The notes: generated from the sequence alone by a model not told the origin. A DNA stretch of 64,000 bases from Cornus controversa (GCA_026545225.1 CM048848.1:22670806-22734805), one strand, 5' to 3'. Shown: positions 10,376-21,179, counted from the first letter of the stretch. Translations and numbers: made by a program.

Positions 10376-12529
10376 TTAGTCTTTAGCTTTGCAAGACTCA
10401 GGAGATAGTCCAAGCTTGTGTTGAAAGGTGTGAATCAGCTCGGCGTCAATTTGAATATTTTCTTCTTGTTTTATTTCTTCATTATACTCTTCTCGTACTT
10501 GAGAAGAAACATCGTCTTCGAACTCGTCTCCCCACCCAGAAGGAAGAGGTATTTCATTCGTCGTGGTCCATGCCGGAGGATTGAACCTCACCCAATATGC
10601 TTTTATTCCGCTACGAGATTCGATCGAGACAGTATCTTCGGGCTTTGGTCCCCACACTTTTCCTTCCTCTAGTCTTTTGATTTTTCGAGCCTCTTGTTCC
10701 ATTTGGGATTGTAGATGATTTTGTTCTTGTTCCTCGCTTTCTTCTTTGAGACCTTCGTTTCGCTGATTGTTAGAGACAGTTCGAGAAACTGACTCTTGAG
10801 ACATCACTTGTGTGTTTATGGGCAATGATTCATGCGAGATCATTGCAAGACTATTCACATCTTGAACTTTCTTTTTTGGCCTCCATGTGAACACAATTTT
10901 TTGATTATTTCTATTTGAAGTTGCTTGAGGAGAGCTTGAATGAGCTTTATATGGAAGGTTTGCCCCCTGTCTGCCCAATCTTCTACCAATGTTTTCTTGA
11001 CTCAATATCTTATGTAACTGAGAACTTTCAGATGAAGTTACTGAAGCAACACGATGTGTTTCTTGATACAAGTTGTTAGAGACGATACTTGTAACATAAC
11101 ATGTATTTATTTCATCGTCCGAATTAGGAAGTATTTCGTCTTCCTCTTTAGACTCAACCTCTTCATCTTTAAGACAGTTGTCAGACATATTGGGAAAGGC
11201 AAAATCCTTTGCACCACGACTTGTTATGCTGAGCTCCATATCATGGGCACGAGTAACCAATTCTTCAAATGTATGAGGCTTGATTCCTTGCAGAATGTAA
11301 AGAAGCTCCCAGTGCATGCCTTGCATACACATTTCAACTGCTGATATTTCAGAAAGACGGTCTTTGCAATCAAGACTTAGAGCTCGCCAACGGTTGATAT
11401 AGTCGACCACAAGCTCGTCCTTAATTTGTTTCGTGCTAGTGAGTTCTAGCATATTTACTGTTCTACGAGTACTGTAGAAGCGGTTAAGAAACTCTCGCTC
11501 CATCTGCTCCCAACAGTCAATACTTCTAGCTTTGAGGTCCGTGTACCTATCAAATGCATTTCCTTTGAGGGAACGAACAAATTGCTTGACCAAGAGATCC
11601 TCTTCGGTGCCAGCATTATTGCAGGTCTCCACAAAGTGTGCAACATATTGTTTGGGATTGCCTCTTCCATCAAATTGTTGGAACTTTGGCGGTTGATATC
11701 CCACTGGCGTCTTTAAGTTGTCAATTCTTTCGGTGTAGGGTTTTGAGTACACAAGAGTGCTTTGAGAGCCGCCGCCATACTGTGCTCGGATTATTATTAT
11801 ATCTTGCAACTGTTGGACAGATAACAAAGCAACTGGCGAAGCAGGGTTAGTTTCATTAGCCATGTGTCTTGACGCAGATGTGTGATGACGCTCTTTTGAT
11901 TGGGCACCTTGAAGAGAGGAATTTGAAGTATTCGCAGGCAAATGTGTTGACTTGTCAGGCTTTTGGATTTCAAGCTTCCTCATTAGTGCGGCGATCTGTA
12001 AGTCCTTCTCTTCAACAGTCTTTGTGAGGTTTTCGATTGTGCGCGCCATGACTGCCAGTTGGTTTTCCACCGAGGTTGTTCCAGTCATCATAGCTGCGAC
12101 AACATTTGAATAGGAAAGACCTTGAGTGCCAACATTCTTTGAAGGGACCGATTGTTCTAAAATCTTGAGTAACGACTCTGAGAGCGAACTGACACTAGAG
12201 TTGGTGTCAGAGACGGAGTGGGGTGAATGTGGTGGCACCGACTTTTCTGAAACTACGCCAGAGTTCTTTGCCCCCTGAGGACCAATGGTGTTAACATGTT
12301 TAGTTTTCACATCCATTGGTTTAGCAGGATTCACCAAATCTTGCTGATTCTTGAGTGAAGCAATTGCTTTGGTCTTGCTACGCGTCATAGGACCTGCTGA
12401 GGTGCTGCTGGCACTTGACAGGTTCCTAGTGATCTTGTCACTGCTTGCGGCAACTTTGGTGTTAGCCATTGCAGCAGCGGTTTCTTTTGAGTTTTTCTTG
12501 TTTGTCGTCTGAACCTTGGTAGGAGCCAT
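10376..12529 (-). CDS. Gag protein of the non-autonomous element (717 aa, intact)
   Basis: This is the longest open frame in the window and has no stop. I start it at the ATG at 12529 (MAPTKVQTT), 63 bases after the primer site; the upstream extension uses a GTG in the LTR. Residues 1-150 are Ser/Thr/Lys-rich and low-complexity. Residues about 155-190 (ENLTKTVEEKDLQIAALMRK) are a likely coiled coil. Residues about 285-430 form a gypsy retrotransposon-gag capsid domain (FDGRGNPKQYVAHF, CWEQMEREFLNRFY). The C-terminal third is charged, with a WRPKKK basic patch and a Trp-rich stretch near the end. I see no CCHC zinc knuckle and no protease. It would assemble particles into which the element's RNA is packed. 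An intact gag without pol suggests selection for packaging, or only recent insertion. Confidence 0.88.
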   Translation of the reverse strand: MAPTKVQTTNKKNSKETAAAMANTKVAASSDKITRNLSSASSTSAGPMTRSKTKAIASLKNQQDLVNPAKPMDVKTKHVNTIGPQGAKNSGVVSEKSVPPHSPHSVSDTNSSVSSLSESLLKILEQSVPSKNVGTQGLSYSNVVAAMMTGTTSVENQLAVMARTIENLTKTVEEKDLQIAALMRKLEIQKPDKSTHLPANTSNSSLQGAQSKERHHTSASRHMANETNPASPVALLSVQQLQDIIIIRAQYGGGSQSTLVYSKPYTERIDNLKTPVGYQPPKFQQFDGRGNPKQYVAHFVETCNNAGTEEDLLVKQFVRSLKGNAFDRYTDLKARSIDCWEQMEREFLNRFYSTRRTVNMLELTSTKQIKDELVVDYINRWRALSLDCKDRLSEISAVEMCMQGMHWELLYILQGIKPHTFEELVTRAHDMELSITSRGAKDFAFPNMSDNCLKDEEVESKEEDEILPNSDDEINTCYVTSIVSNNLYQETHRVASVTSSESSQLHKILSQENIGRRLGRQGANLPYKAHSSSPQATSNRNNQKIVFTWRPKKKVQDVNSLAMISHESLPINTQVMSQESVSRTVSNNQRNEGLKEESEEQEQNHLQSQMEQEARKIKRLEEGKVWGPKPEDTVSIESRSGIKAYWVRFNPPAWTTTNEIPLPSGWGDEFEDDVSSQVREEYNEEIKQEENIQIDAELIHTFQHKLGLSPESCKAKD

Positions 12530-12591
12530 AGATTCTGATGAACAGAGTTTTGGAGGTATGATGTAGGAGACAGAGATGAGAGGCAGAGATG

Positions 12592-12609
12592 GTCCCACCG
12601 GGCGTGCCA
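12592..12609 (-). other. Primer binding site of the gag-only element
   Basis: The minus strand reads TGGCACGCCCGGTGGGAC, six bases inside the 5' LTR. The form TGGCRCGCCC-GTGGGAC is common in Tat-like gypsy elements. I could not name the tRNA with confidence. Confidence 0.7.
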
Positions 12610-12615
12610 GAAATT

Positions 12616-13285
12616 TGTACACACAAATTTCGTGTCCAAAAATCTAGGAACGAAAATTAGTGACAACTAAACAATTTTATTAATTTAAGAAAAAAGGGTA
12701 CAATCCTCTATAAATCTTTACAAAAGAAATATGAAGATAAGGTCCTCTGATTCGATCTCCTTGGTGATCCGGCTTCAAGGGCTGTTAGAGCTTGATCTTG
12801 AATTGGATTAAAACTTTGGTGAAGAACGGCACGTGGATGATGTGCTTGTTGTTCTTCTCCTTCAGGGTTTAAGTGTTTTGGAGTTTTGGACTTTGAGTGA
12901 AGAGTTCTGCAGAGCTTCAACTTTTTCTGAGAATCTTCTGGTCCTTTTCCTCACTTCTGGACCTTTATTTATAGGTTCACCGGAGGGATAGATTTGTAAC
13001 TTTCTGTTCTTTTGATAATTATCCTATAATTATCATTTATGATAATTTTAATAATTATCCAATATAATATATATATATATATATAATTATATTTATCTAT
13101 TAGACCCATTTTTAAGTGGGCTTGGACTTCTCAAATAATTTTAAATCAGTCCATAACCCATTTATTTGTAGTGGGCTTGGTCTTTAAATTATCTAACTCA
13201 TTGGGCCATATTTCAAAGTGGGCTAAACTGAAGATAAGCCCAAATTAATTTTGGGTCTATCGTGTAGATTTTTTTAATGTCTATA
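12616..13285 (-). repeat. 5' LTR of the gag-only element
   Basis: Partner of 7479-8154, 670 bp. The outer end reads GTCTATA in place of GTCTACA, a single C-to-T change in the terminal CA. The target copy GGGGT follows directly. Confidence 0.92.
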
Positions 13286-13290
13286 GGGGT

Positions 13291-13690
13291 GGTATGTAGT
13301 TGCGGTATATAAGTATATTTTACAATGTGGGTGATGTGTATATATAGAATTATATTTACGATATAATTTTGGGATACAATGCGGTGATGTTTAGTGATCC
13401 TATATGTACAGAATTACATTTAGGTTAGAATGGGGTGATATGTACTTGCGGTATATAATTGTATTTTACAACGTGGGTGATGGGTATATAGAGAATTATA
13501 TTTAGAATATAATGTTGTGATACATATTTGGGATGTGGTGATGTGTAGTGATTCTATATGTACAGAATTGCATTTAGGTTAAAATGGGGTGATATGTACT
13601 TGCGGTATATAATTATATTTTACAATGTTGGTGATGTGTATATAGCGAATTATATTTGGGATATAATGTTGTGATACATAGTGATTGTAT
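13291..13690. repeat. Tandem repeats (~155 bp) in the Del/Tekay-like LTR
   Basis: Units beginning TGCGGTGATGTGTAGTG start at 7421, 13380 and 13535. The first is cut by the gag-only element, its two halves being 7421-7478 and 13291-13379. Each unit contains GGTATATAATTATATTTTACA and GATATAATGTTGTGATACA-type phrases. Confidence 0.75.
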
Positions 13691-14495
13691 ATATATACAA
13701 AATTATATTTAGGATACAATGGGGTGATGTGTGGTTGCGTTATATGCACTGAATGATATAAATGTTGTGGCATTATATACACAAAACTATATATTTAGGA
13801 TACAACATACAAGGTGGTGAGTTTTGAATCTCAAACTAGCAGAATGAATGAATCACACTCTACTATGACCTGAAATTTAGATAACTTCAGTTTGATACAT
13901 GCCTTAAATTGATATATTAAGTAATTCTTTTATATCAATATTTGATTTGAGTTTTGAGGCTCAAACTAGCAGAACGATGTGAATTTTGAAGGCCTAATGT
14001 AACACAAGTGGTCACTTATAAAGAATTTGTAAATCACTCCGATATTCCGTTAGTGCATAGATATATCTATATAGTTTTTTGTAACAACTCTCGATACTTT
14101 CTAAATGTTTGGTAGTGTAGATATTTTGTAACAAAACTCTTGTAAAAATATAACTTGAATTATTCTGATGGTTTGTGATGGTATTTTTGGAGAAGAAAAT
14201 GATCTTCAAATAAAATAATTTTTAATTAGTTTAAATTAGAGAAATTTAGGAGAAAATATTTTAAATATTTTAGAAATAATGAAAAGTCCAGAAATGATGT
14301 ATTTGAGCATAACAAACCTATTTATGTGAAATATCTAAATTGAGATTGAGTTAGGTGGTGAATTTGATTTAAAATTCGATAAAGGTTTGTTTATGAGAAA
14401 AGAAAAGGTAAGAAATTAGATTCTAAAATTTTACCGAGATCTATATTTGAGGTTAAGGAACCTTCATAAATTTTGTACTTTCACTAGTTGCGTCT

Positions 14496-14705
14496 TGACT
14501 ACTTTGAGTAATAAGTAAAGTGTATAGGAACACGTTGATTATTGATTAAATTTGCTTACTGTTATTATTTGCTTTGAGTAATGATTAAAGTATTTAGAAA
14601 TACGTTGATTATTGATTAAATTTCCTTACTGTTGTTGTTTGCTTTAAGTAATGATTAAAGTGTATATAAACACGTTGATTATTGATTAAATTTGTTTAAT
14701 GTTGC
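14496..14705. repeat. Three ~70-bp tandem repeats in the LTR
   Basis: The phrase ACACGTTGATTATTGATTAA occurs three times, each preceded by GAGTAATGATTAAAGTGT and followed by a TTTGCTTACTGTTGTT-like run. Noncoding. Confidence 0.8.
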
Positions 14706-15682
14706 ATATGTTTGATAAATCAGTATAATTGGTAATTAATAGATGTTATCTGATTAGTCGGAGGGTAGTCCGGGACTAACCCTATGAGGACTTTGATAGG
14801 CATGGTCCGGGACTAGCCTATTTGGAAGTGCACTATCTTTTTTGTATGGCCATAGGGTTAAGCGTACCCTTATTATGTGGACGTGGTCCAAGACCATCTG
14901 GGTGAGTAGACGTACAAGCCCAACCACATGTGTGACCTTCGATAGTCTGGAACTATGCGATGCACACTATTTTTGTTGGCTGAGCTAGCCATTTATTGTA
15001 GGGGAGCTCGGGGCTCATGTGAGATGTTTAATTGATTTATGGTTCATAATTGAGATAATTGTGACATAAATTAAATGGTGAGAACTTGGTGTTTTGATAT
15101 GTTAATTAATGCGTTATTAATTGTTATATGATATTGACGATGGTAACGTATGAAAATCATAAAATGACTTGAGATGAGTTATACGTGATCCATGCATTTT
15201 ATATGAGATTGTGCATTTCTTTCTAATTAATGTTTGTTTACATTATCTGTCATTGAGGTAATATAATTGGTTGTTGTGAGTTACTTTTATATATGAGAAT
15301 ATAAGGTCGGGTCAATTTGCTGAGCAGGGAATATGTTTAGCAATCCCTTGTTGAACTTGTGAGCTCACTCCTTAACAATTTTCAGGTAATCATTGGGTAT
15401 GCATATGAAAGAGACCAATGGTGGAGATGGAGATCATCTAGTTTATTTTCTTATTTCTAGTTAGTTCAGTTACTTCTGTTATTGAGAACTTTTGTAATGA
15501 GGATGACGTTAGTTGGTGGAATTTGATTAGTGTTGATTTATCTAGTATTTAATGGATTTATTGAATGAAGATGATTTCATTTAATGTTTTGTGATTGGTT
15601 GTGGATGTTATATTTAAATCATGCAATAAATTTAAGTATGGGATGAGAGTTTCCTGTGTTTAAATTTAGGGGCGTGACAATT

Positions 15683-15694
15683 TGGTATGAAAGC
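15683..15694 (+). other. Degenerate primer binding site (initiator-Met tRNA type)
   Basis: TGGTATGAAAGC differs at two positions from the usual plant site TGGTATCAGAGC. Its place, just after the LTR end at 15679, supports the LTR boundary and the plus orientation. Confidence 0.6.
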
Positions 15695-17816
15695 TTAGGT
15701 TTGGAGATTCTCGGGAAGAGAGGTAATTGTAGAATTTTGAACAAAAAGTAATATTGAGGAAAAGTTAGAAGAGATTCATTTTATAGACAATTGTCTGGTA
15801 GGAAAATTAGAATTTAGTGATAGGCCATTTAGGAATTTAAGTCCATTGGTTACTTATATTTAGTTTTCTTTATAGGTGGAATGACTTTGTATTATATTTG
15901 GTGATTGATGATCTTCTGGTTACTTTGGGTAATAATTAATTACTACATGGAAGTTGGTACAATAATTCTAAATAGTGACATCTATACTTATTTATCAATT
16001 TATTAACATGATTAAGTTTGATCACTAAAATCCGGTACCGGTAGGTTTTTGTTGAAATGGTTTTATTATATATTTATTTATTAAATATATTATTTTTCAC
16101 AAAGGAAAAATTTTTATGTGATCAAACGAAATCAAGATGTTAGTAATGGAGGAATTTACAGAATTAGTGCAGTAATGAGAAGAGAAATGTAATAGATTCT
16201 TTCGTGGTTATTTTATTTTAAAGGTGAAGTGATATTCTTGAATTAATGTTGCCTCTAAGGACGGTAGAGAACTGTGATAAAAATGTGATGACCTACAATT
16301 CATTAACAATGATAAGACATCATTTGGAGATGCATGGTTGCTATTTAGAGAAAGTTTAAGTGTGAATTCTTGGAATGAGAGATAAAGTTAAGATGCGTAT
16401 TTCTCTATTCTATGAATTTTGTCTGGATTCATAATACCAAACAGGCACTTAGTTTCTTCTTTAAGAAACTTAAACTCTCAACTTTTTACTTTAAAAAATG
16501 AGAAAGTATCACTAGACAACAACTCTTCATAATAGTATATTTGAAATTATTCAAATACTAACCGATAAAACTCATAATTTGTTGGAGGAAAAAAAATACT
16601 CTTTTAATTAAAATAAATTTGTTTTTGTATGTTGTGCGAAAGATCAATTAAAGACATTCGTGTCTCCATGACCCCAAGCCTTTTGTCATTAAAGAAATGT
16701 TTTAGTCACGTATCCAAATTAAAATATACAAACATCTAATTCAATACCTGAAGTCGGTCAATAATTACAAAAAAAAAAAGGACTGAAATTCGGATTGATG
16801 AATTACAACAAAGTTAAGGTCTTACCGCGTCAAAAGCTACCTTAAAGAAAGGAAACAATGTGTTTTGCAATAATCTATATTTTATGATAGATAAATATTA
16901 GATAAGGATAATGTATCTCTCCTTCAACGTGTTTAAATAAATAATTGACACATCAATCAGTACTAATATCAATTCGATTGTTTTATCATTTTCCTTTACG
17001 ATAAGGTTGGGTTATGATCTGTCATATATTAATTTATATGAGTATAATAATGATTTCGTTTTCACATACCTAACCCATTCATCAATTTATATGTGTATAA
17101 TAATAATTTATTTTCCACGTACCTAACCCATTCATCAAGAGTAATGCTTATCAAGATTGTTCATTGAAGTACATCAATTCTAAAGTTGTCTATATCTTAT
17201 GGGCTCAATTATCATTTTCTATAACTTTCTGAGCTGCCCCGTATGTCATTTTCTTTTTGATTTGGCATTATTCAACATTGCAACTATTGATGATTATTTA
17301 ATATACTTGTTAATTTATGGTGATATTAGTTTGTTGACTTCTCAGACCTCCTGATTGATGCTTTTCGGTTTAATAGTCTGTCGAGTCATTGTTAAAGTCA
17401 TTCTAATTTATCCTAATTTTAATTGTTGTAATTATGAATTGCAATATTAATTTTGAGAAACTTTCTAAGCCACCTCGTATGTCATTTTCTTTTTAAGTTT
17501 AACATTATTCAACATGGCAATTATTGATGATTTTTTAATATACTTGTTAATTTATAGTGATATCAGGTTTTTGACTTCTGATAGTGGTGGTTGTCTGAGT
17601 CGCAATCCAATAATATGCATTAAGAATTGGCTTGAGTAACATTACAACAGTAGAAATCTCGGTCTAGGGACTATGCTCATATTAAATTTTACCTCTCTTG
17701 TTCAATTCATACAAATAATATATAATTCACATGACAGAAATTATCTGTGTTTAATTTCATCATTGGAATGCCTTGTAGTTTTTTTTTTAAAAAGAAATAA
17801 AAAAAATGGAATAGAG
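15695..17816. other. Presumed decayed internal region of the Del/Tekay-like element
   Basis: I see no ORF or retroelement domain. It contains a tandem pair near 17025-17135 (ATACCTAACCCATTCATCAA) and a 112-bp direct repeat at 17230-17579. Where the gypsy internal DNA stops and older host DNA begins cannot be decided here. Confidence 0.4.
17230..17579. repeat. Pair of ~112-bp direct repeats
   Basis: Copies at about 17230-17342 and 17467-17579 share CCCGTATGTCATTTTCTTTT and AATATACTTGTTAATTTAT with scattered differences, separated by 124 bp of unrelated sequence. Noncoding. Confidence 0.75.
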
Positions 17817-17915
17817 ATGACACACACTACTTTGGATTTTCTCTTGGAGAAAATGATGTGGTTCGTGAACGGCAACGATGAGTTGATTGTGGAGGCTTAC
17901 AGAGAGAAATGTTGA
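17817..17915 (+). pseudogene. Possible second Rx-N type NBS-LRR N-terminal remnant, cut by a copia LTR
   Basis: The frame starts MTHTTLDFLLEKMM and runs on through NGNDELIVEAYREK. The last codon and stop come from the copia LTR that begins at 17910. The start resembles the 6323 remnant and has similar upstream bases. It fits the first helix of an Rx-type coiled-coil domain, but the match is short and the continuation is missing. Confidence 0.3.
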
Positions 17916-18381
17916 AATTTAATCCATACTCAACTTGTAGAAATAAAAAAAAATATTGTAATAACTATAGGGGAGATTAAATTGACATACCTAATTGATG
18001 ATAAAACGCTTAAGAATACCTTTTAGTTTCTACAAGAGATCCCTAGAGAGCTCTACCCCCTTCCTGAGAGTTGTCTTTCGATAGAGCTGAATAAACCCTT
18101 ATTTATAACAACAACAAGAGGAACGACTTCTCTACAAATAAAATACTTAAGTCTCCCTTCCTAGCATTGAAACCTAGATATCAACGGTTAGGATTAAAAT
18201 TCACCAAATAAAGTTGAAAAATCATAATCCAACGGTGTAAATATTATACTATCAATTAGACTACAATTGACAAGTATAACCCAAACCCATCAAGTAACAA
18301 TAATTACATTGCAACCCAATTTTAGAAATAGTGCATAGGACCACAAATAAAAAATATTTTATTTATTAAAATATTCTAACA
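17910..18381 (-). repeat. 3' LTR of copia family D, with polypurine tract
   Basis: On the plus strand it begins TGTTGAAATTTAATCC and ends AAATATTCTAACA, 472 bp. Immediately inside, the minus strand reads AAGTGGGAGAT (18392-18382), a standard copia polypurine tract. The 5 bp outside (17905-17909, AGAAA) is the likely target. Confidence 0.75.
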
Positions 18382-18703
18382 ATCTCCCACTTGGTTCATG
18401 CACTCTGAGTTTTATAAAACGACACTGTGAATCGCAACACTTTAGAAAAGTCAAGTGACCACTCATTTTATTTTAGAAAAATACAATTATCGAAAGAGAT
18501 GGATTGAAACTTTAAAACACTCTTTTCCATAATCAATAGTGGATCATGAATGCGTAGACAAGTAATATATTAGTCTAAACAGTTCCATGATCTCAAAATT
18601 GATTTTATCTAGGATTCGAGCAAATATAGTGGTTTTTACTGAATTTTATGAGATGTACAAATTGCATGTGATCTAAACGCATACCTCACTATTTGTTCTG
18701 TTT

Positions 18704-18950
18704 CATACCATCATGATATATCACCTGAACATATTATGACAAACTGCCGACCTCCTGTCTAGTGTGAGGGTTTACCAATATGGAGTCAATCTCATATTTA
18801 GAGCAAGCTATCCACAGGCTACTTTATACCATCACGGTATGCCACCTGAACATAGTACGACAAACCGTCAACCTTTTGTCCAGTGTGAGGGTTTATTGAT
18901 ATGGAGTCAATCTCATATCTAGCCCAAGCTATCCTCAAGGAGTGTAAAAC
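18704..18950. repeat. ~124-bp tandem repeats in the copia D 3' noncoding region
   Basis: Two copies share ATACCATCA, CACCTGAACATA, GTGTGAGGGTTTA and ATGGAGTCAATCTCATAT. A third, shorter copy follows at about 18980-19040. They lie between the RNase H remnant and the polypurine tract. Confidence 0.75.
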
Positions 18951-19259
18951 ACTCCCACAGATACTTTAATAATTATGTTTGGATTTACCGATATGTTGTC
19001 AATCCCACATCTAGCCCAAATAATCTCATGGAGTGTAATACAGTGCCCAGACAAACATAATGACATGCACATAAACTATATATATCATGATAATAATGAT
19101 GATGCATCATAATTTCAGTTTGCATGCAAATAATTGTCACCACAAGGTGTAAATAAACTGAAGAAAAATAACTGTCACCATGAGACATAAATAAGCTAAA
19201 ACCTAACTGCAATATAACTTGATATAAATGAAATATCAGACATCATAATATAATAACTC

Positions 19260-19760
19260 TCGAACACCATCTGGACCACGTGCTCCTTAAATGCTTTCAG
19301 CTATATACCATTAATAAGAGGATCTGTAATCATCTTTTCTAGTATCTATGTAGGGAATCTCAATAGAACCTTCCTTAACCTTCTCACACATGAAATGTAC
19401 TATATAGCAATGTGTTTATTATGCTTGGTCAATTGTTCATCTTTCACATACTTTATAACAACTTCATTATCACAGAAAATGTCAAACACTTGTGTATGGA
19501 GTCAACAACCTTGAAATCCACAATAAAAAATTTCCAACCACATGGCATGTTCGGTTGTTTCACAACAACTGGTCAACTTTGCATACATAGTGAAATATGT
19601 GATAATATATTGCGTAGAGATTTTTCACAAGACAGCTCACTCCCTGAACCAACATAAAAATAAAAATAGAAGTATATTTCCTACTACTTGAACAACCTGC
19701 ATAGTTATCATCAGAATAACCAACCATCTCTAAGCAGTCTGATTTTTTATAGATCAACAT
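19260..19760 (-). pseudogene. Copia RNase H remnant (family D)
   Basis: Minus-strand frames give the opening GYSDDNYAGCSSSRKYTS, the usual start of copia RNase H with one catalytic aspartate. Further on come a CDNE-like segment and a C-terminal stretch ending near ADPLxxG-type residues. Stops and shifts break it. It follows the RT remnant in transcript order. Confidence 0.65.
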
Positions 19761-19917
19761 GAACTCTTATGACATGAAACAACACGATTATGACATGAAT
19801 TATTCATATATTATGATGTTATACAAACTTATATATACATAGTTATATGAGACATAAGTTATTCATATATACATGATTTTATATTGCAATTGTTTGTAAT
19901 CTATTTGTTGTTTACAG

Positions 19918-19985
19918 GACTGATATAGCCATAAAATGCAAGGATGAGATTATTATGGTGTCTTCCCAGTTGTTGAATCACCTTA
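19918..19985 (+). pseudogene. Exon-like fragment, possibly from a proteasome alpha-3 subunit gene
   Basis: A 68-bp open stretch is bounded by a good splice acceptor (TGTTTACAG) and a donor (GTAAGT). It reads TDIAIKCKDEIIM, which resembles the N-terminal TxxxIKCKDGIxM strand of 20S proteasome alpha-3 type subunits, and it starts where I would expect an exon boundary. It lies in the foreign insert between copia RT and RNase H. The match is nine or ten residues at most, so it could be chance. Confidence 0.3.
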
Positions 19986-20129
19986 GTAAGTTTTTGAGTT
20001 TATATATAGATACAAAATTTATAATATAGCTGATTTTTGGATTAATGTATTGATGTATACATTATTTTTTATATGATCTTCAGAGAGATTTTTAGAAGTG
20101 GAGAAACTCATATGATATAAGTTAAACGG

Positions 20130-20310
20130 ATTAAAAAGGTTATTAAACACGGGTCGACACGAGTAATACGTTTAATAAATGGGTTGGATTAGTGTTGAGG
20201 GTCTTTGACATGATTATTAAATGGGTCGGGTTAGGGTTGAGTTGTTTAGTAGAATACTTATAAATCGACACGACATGAACACGACACGAGAACACGAATT
20301 GCCACCCCTA
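20130..20310. mobile_element. Terminal part of an hAT-like element (CACGACACGA type)
   Basis: It ends GAATTGCCACCCCTA. The reverse complement TAGGGGTGGCAATTCGTG is a familiar hAT-like terminus, followed inward by repeated CACGAC/GGGTCGGGTT motifs. The opposite end and an 8-bp target duplication were not found. It may be the carrier of the exon-like fragment at 19918. Confidence 0.45.
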
Positions 20311-20319
20311 CCTTGAACC

Positions 20320-20690
20320 TCACTTGGTACACAAATTTTCCATCTCAAAAGTTTTCAATATCTTATCAATAAATGCCTTCTAAGAAAGTCTAAATTTTTC
20401 CTGTAGTGCATGTATCACATGAATATCATTGCTAACTAACAAAATATCATTAACATATAAGACAAATATAACAAATTAACTCCTACTAAACTTGAGGTAT
20501 ATACATAAGTCTATGGCATTTTTTAGGTTGAGTTATGTATATCATTTTCTTAATGTCCCCATTGTGGAACGATGTCTAAACATCCATCTAATGCAACTCA
20601 ATGTCATATTGTGTGACAATCGTAAAGTGACTCTGAAAGAGTCCTTCAATGAAATTAAAGAGAAAATCTCAGAGAAATCAACACATCTTA
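20320..20690 (-). pseudogene. Copia reverse transcriptase remnant (family D)
   Basis: Minus-strand frames show the RT block around QYDIELHxMDV (about 20560-20610) and, nearer 20400-20470, a YVDDILL-like catalytic box followed by residues typical of the palm. Several stops and a frameshift are present. Confidence 0.6.
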
Positions 20691-20699
20691 TATCTATCA

Positions 20700-20948
20700 T
20701 GTAATACCCCGCTCCAACACATGGTATGATATTGTCCGCTTTGGGCCTGAGCCCGCACGGTTTTGCTCTTGGGTTTACCCCAAAAGGCCTCATACCATTT
20801 GAAGAGAACATACTACATATAAGCAAATCCCTTTTTCCACACCCAGGAGATGTGGGATTGAGCACCCTGTACGCTGTCAGTGTGGTAGCTCAGCCCAGTG
20901 TCTGTCTATGCACCCGCCCACTCACACCCGTCCACAAGGGTTACTACA
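20700..20948. mobile_element. TRIM-like solo LTR (249 bp)
   Basis: It begins TGTAATACCCCGCTCC, ends GGTTACTACA, and is flanked by a perfect 5-bp target duplication TATCA (20695-20699 and 20949-20953). The body has ATTGTCCGCTTTGGGC and GATGTGGGAT, phrases common in short TRIM-type LTRs of eudicots. There is no coding sequence. It lies within the decayed copia D and is clearly younger than it. Confidence 0.85.
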
Positions 20949-21179
20949 TATCATGTGCCTCAAAATTATCAAGTATAGCAGACCTCCAAGTGTTAGAAAA
21001 TCACCTAAGCTGAATGGGCTTAGGAACTGGATTAAAACTAAAGGAATAGGCTACAAAGGAATAACTAAAAGAGTGGGAATAGGAGCTCTGACTGAAACCA
21101 TTAAAGAAAATGAAATAAAACCTGAAGTAAATGGAATGGGCACTGAAGATTGCTCCTCTATTAAAAAAACAAACTACAA

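Larger units (their letters stand above)
7479..13285 (-). mobile_element. Gag-only LTR retrotransposon with tandem-array 3' region (non-autonomous, Ty3/gypsy type)
   Basis: Two nearly identical LTRs (7479-8154 and 12616-13285) bound the element, with a perfect target duplication GGGGT at 7474-7478 and 13286-13290. On the minus strand the order is LTR, primer site, a 717-codon gag, about 2.2 kb of tandem arrays, polypurine tract, LTR. There is no protease, reverse transcriptase, RNase H or integrase, so it must depend on another element. The LTRs differ at roughly ten positions in 670 (about 98.5% identity by eye), so the insertion is recent. It sits in the first unit of a tandem repeat within the host LTR. 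A hypervariable 3' region with tandem repeats is known in the Tat lineage of gypsy elements; placing this element there is inference. Confidence 0.9.
6699..15679 (+). mobile_element. Del/Tekay-like Ty3/gypsy long LTR, split by a nested LTR element
   Basis: It begins TGTAATATCCCCAAATTTT and ends GGGGCGTGACA, followed after three bases by a degenerate initiator-Met primer site, so this is a 5' LTR on the plus strand. Removing the nested element and one copy of its target leaves about 3.17 kb. The body has repeated phrases such as TCCGGGACTA near 14770-14820 and TGAGCTCACTCC near 15361, which I associate with this group. No gag or pol follows within the next 2 kb and no 3' LTR is seen, so the internal region is lost. 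Confidence 0.7.
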
